Shown here: in pieces, positions 62,108 through 64,000 of the stretch
Position numbering within the stretch: position 1 is the first letter of the stretch
Layout: every line of letters begins with the position of its first letter
Assembly: GCA_037893245.1 (NCBI GenBank)
Contig: JBAIAA010000021.1
Location: forward strand, 2,170,001-2,234,000
Source of the DNA: Crossaster papposus
Taxonomy: Eukaryota; Echinodermata; Asteroidea; Velatida; Solasteridae
Length of the DNA: 64,000 nucleotides
Direction of reading: 5' to 3'
The notes under the pieces: generated by a model
Databases searched by the model: none
What the model saw: only the letters and a program-made list of their open reading frames with translations
Told to the model about the DNA's origin: nothing
Program-made: the position numbers and the translations under genes

Positions 62108-63129
62108 GAAACTTGGCTTCAATATTGGTCATTATTTGCTTTCTGATAGCCCTTCCCTTTGAAGATTGAGAGTGCCAGCCAGTCTCGGGCACCATGAGGC
62201 GTCATTTAACACGTTTATTATAAAGACGTCAGTATCAATAATGCTCTGTGTATATAAAGCACCTCGGGCGTAACAAAACGTGGCAGGGAGGATTATACAA
62301 ACGGTTCCCTACTGGTTGGTTAGATTTGAGAAGCATGACAGATGGATTATAAAGAAAACCGCCCGTTGGCTAGTTTGGCTAGTTTCCAACTTCAACCATT
62401 TCCCTGTTTTTATATTTTTTTTATATTTTTGTTTCTCCCCTAAATTCCTTGATTTATGCATAATGTGAACTCTGTGCGTGAACTGTACCGGTACATGGAC
62501 GTATACCTTACACGTACCGGTACATGTACCGGTAGCACGTGGTTTTTAGTGGAAAGTGCTCCAAATCTAAAGACGGGTGCCTAAAGCCCAGTTCACACCG
62601 TACTTCATGCGATTGCGTATGTGAAGCGCATTCGTGTACATGTAAGGTTCATGTAACAGAGAACGTCACAATGAAACATCAATTGTTGACGTCTTGAAAT
62701 TCACTTCACATAATTTGCATGAAGTACTGTACATGTACATTGATTATGTACAATGTACATGTATGTACACCTAAGTTTTACCTCTGTGAATGCTTGATAT
62801 TTTGTAAAAATGCAGCATTGAACGTTTTGGATATATTGATTTTCAATTCAAATTCAAATTCTGCAATTTTTAAGTCACATTTTGAAATGCGCCCTCTTGT
62901 GAGCGTCCCAAAATTAGGATTTGGGAATGGATTATATATTTTAGCTACATGTACATATGTACATGTACCAGTACTTTATGGTAAATGCATGCATTAACAG
63001 CTACTGGCAAACAATTATAAAAGTGTGTTGCTTGGAAATGACCTTTGTCTATCGTTTTTCTTCCCAATGACAGCATGCAAGGAGTAATTTCACAGGGAAT
63101 ACAAATGTTGATAATGTCATTTATTCGCC
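62108..63129. other. Unannotated intronic DNA
   Basis: Includes a GTACCGG cluster at 62,484-62,535 and an imperfect inverted repeat at 62,586-62,733 (CGTACTTCATGC and GCATGAAGTACTG) that may be a decayed element. Confidence 0.4.
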
Positions 63130-63133
63130 TTAA

Positions 63134-63399
63134 CCATTTCGCGCCGGGCGGAAATACCGAGCGCGTGACACGGAGCCGGGCTAGTTTAGCCTGACCTGCA
63201 CGCTCCAGTGACTCCATTGAATTGCGCCCGGAAATAAACGGCCCCATTGTTTGGTCTTGCGTAATCCGCTCTTTGTTACCGAGTCTAGACAATCCTCCAG
63301 CACTATAAAATTTATATAATTTTCGATGCCCGAAACTGGGCACCCGGCTGCGTGGTATCGGGAAAAATGCCCGATTTCGGGTAGCCCGGCGCCAAGTGG
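63134..63399. mobile_element. TTAA-flanked element related to family B
   Basis: TTAA on both sides (63,130-63,133 and 63,400-63,403), ends CCATTTCGCGCCGGGC and GCCCGGCGCCAAGTGG. The interior differs from family B, so only the ends are shared. Confidence 0.75.
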
Positions 63400-63403
63400 T
63401 TAA

Positions 63404-64000
63404 AACAAGTCATTAGCTGGAAGTGGTGGTACTGGTACTCTACCTTAACACATGTCCCCCATACACCCTTGTTTGTGCCTCATAGTACAATGTACAGCAG
63501 TGATGTACGTACATGTACATGTACCTTCTTATCTCTAATTGCCTGCCTCTGATGACAGAGTTTCAAAAAGGAAGTGCAAGAAATACTTTCCTTGCATCAA
63601 CATTGCAATGCACTCAAACCCAGTGATGAAAGACAATCCTTACATCAGAAAGGCAACAAAAAAAACAAAAAAATAACAAAAAACAACCTAAAAAAAACCC
63701 TAAAACATGTATTGACCGCAATCGGAAGTAACCATGCATGAAATCATATTTTCCATGTGTTGCCCCGGAAATTACAAAAGCACACATGCCTAAAGAATGC
63801 ACTCAGTGCATGCAGAAATTAATGCACCATGCCAGCGAGATTGTCACACCAGTTTCTACAATGATTCTGCTATGAATCATTCGAAAGGGCCTCGGAGCCT
63901 CAACGCGACTCAACTACTGTTGTCCACTCACCCCAAATATTTATCACACAATTCTGCCGTCCTAATCCGGTTAAATCAGATTTGTCCCGTTTTTTTCTCC
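63404..64000. other. Unannotated DNA to window end
   Basis: No gene or repeat recognised apart from GTACATGTAC palindromes near 63,510. Confidence 0.4.

Larger units (their letters stand above)
36184..64000 (+). other. Probable first coding intron of the kindlin gene
   Basis: Starts at the GTAAGA donor. I found no sequence resembling the second kindlin exon and no other convincing exon up to the window end, so the intron would exceed 27.8 kb. It holds the mobile elements listed below. An unrelated gene within it cannot be fully excluded. Confidence 0.6.

Overview
This is animal nuclear DNA, most likely from a marine invertebrate deuterostome; an echinoderm is my best guess, with low confidence on the phylum. 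The pointers are eukaryotic tRNA genes with internal promoters, a spliced kindlin (fermitin) exon, tRNA-derived SINEs with an (AAT)n tail, and many small inverted-repeat DNA transposons. I found no virus-derived element and no bacterial-type gene.

Region 1 (1 to about 28,527) is one unbroken tandem array of 184 alanine-type tRNA genes, all on the + strand and one every ~155 bp (a 73-nt gene plus an ~82-bp spacer). By my reading 128 carry anticodon AGC, 54 carry TGC and 2 carry TAC, a valine anticodon on an alanine tRNA body. The array runs off the left edge of the window, so its full size is unknown. Gene variants and spacer-length changes recur in the same order in blocks of 8 to 28 units. 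These blocks show a satellite-like higher-order structure built by repeated segmental duplication. Each unit keeps an A box, a B box, a TATA-like upstream element and a T5 terminator, so most copies look transcribable.

Region 2 (28,528 to about 36,000) begins with a 10-copy 18-bp minisatellite, then non-coding DNA, a poly-C tract, a SINE and a nest of foldback elements. A possible 5' untranslated exon with a strong splice donor ends at 32,123.

Region 3 starts with the only convincing protein-coding sequence, the first coding exon of a kindlin gene (36,027-36,183, +). I could not find its second coding exon, so the rest of the window, at least 27.8 kb, is probably its first coding intron. That stretch is packed with short non-autonomous elements: TTAA-flanked families, a hAT-like element with an 8-bp target duplication, TA-flanked elements, Harbinger-like elements, tRNA-derived SINEs and several unclassified dispersed repeats. 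It is also strewn with the palindromic motif TACCGGTACATGTAC.

The long open frames elsewhere are chance frames across tRNA genes or repeats. I aligned nothing by computer: unit counts, block matches and element ends come from reading the sequence.
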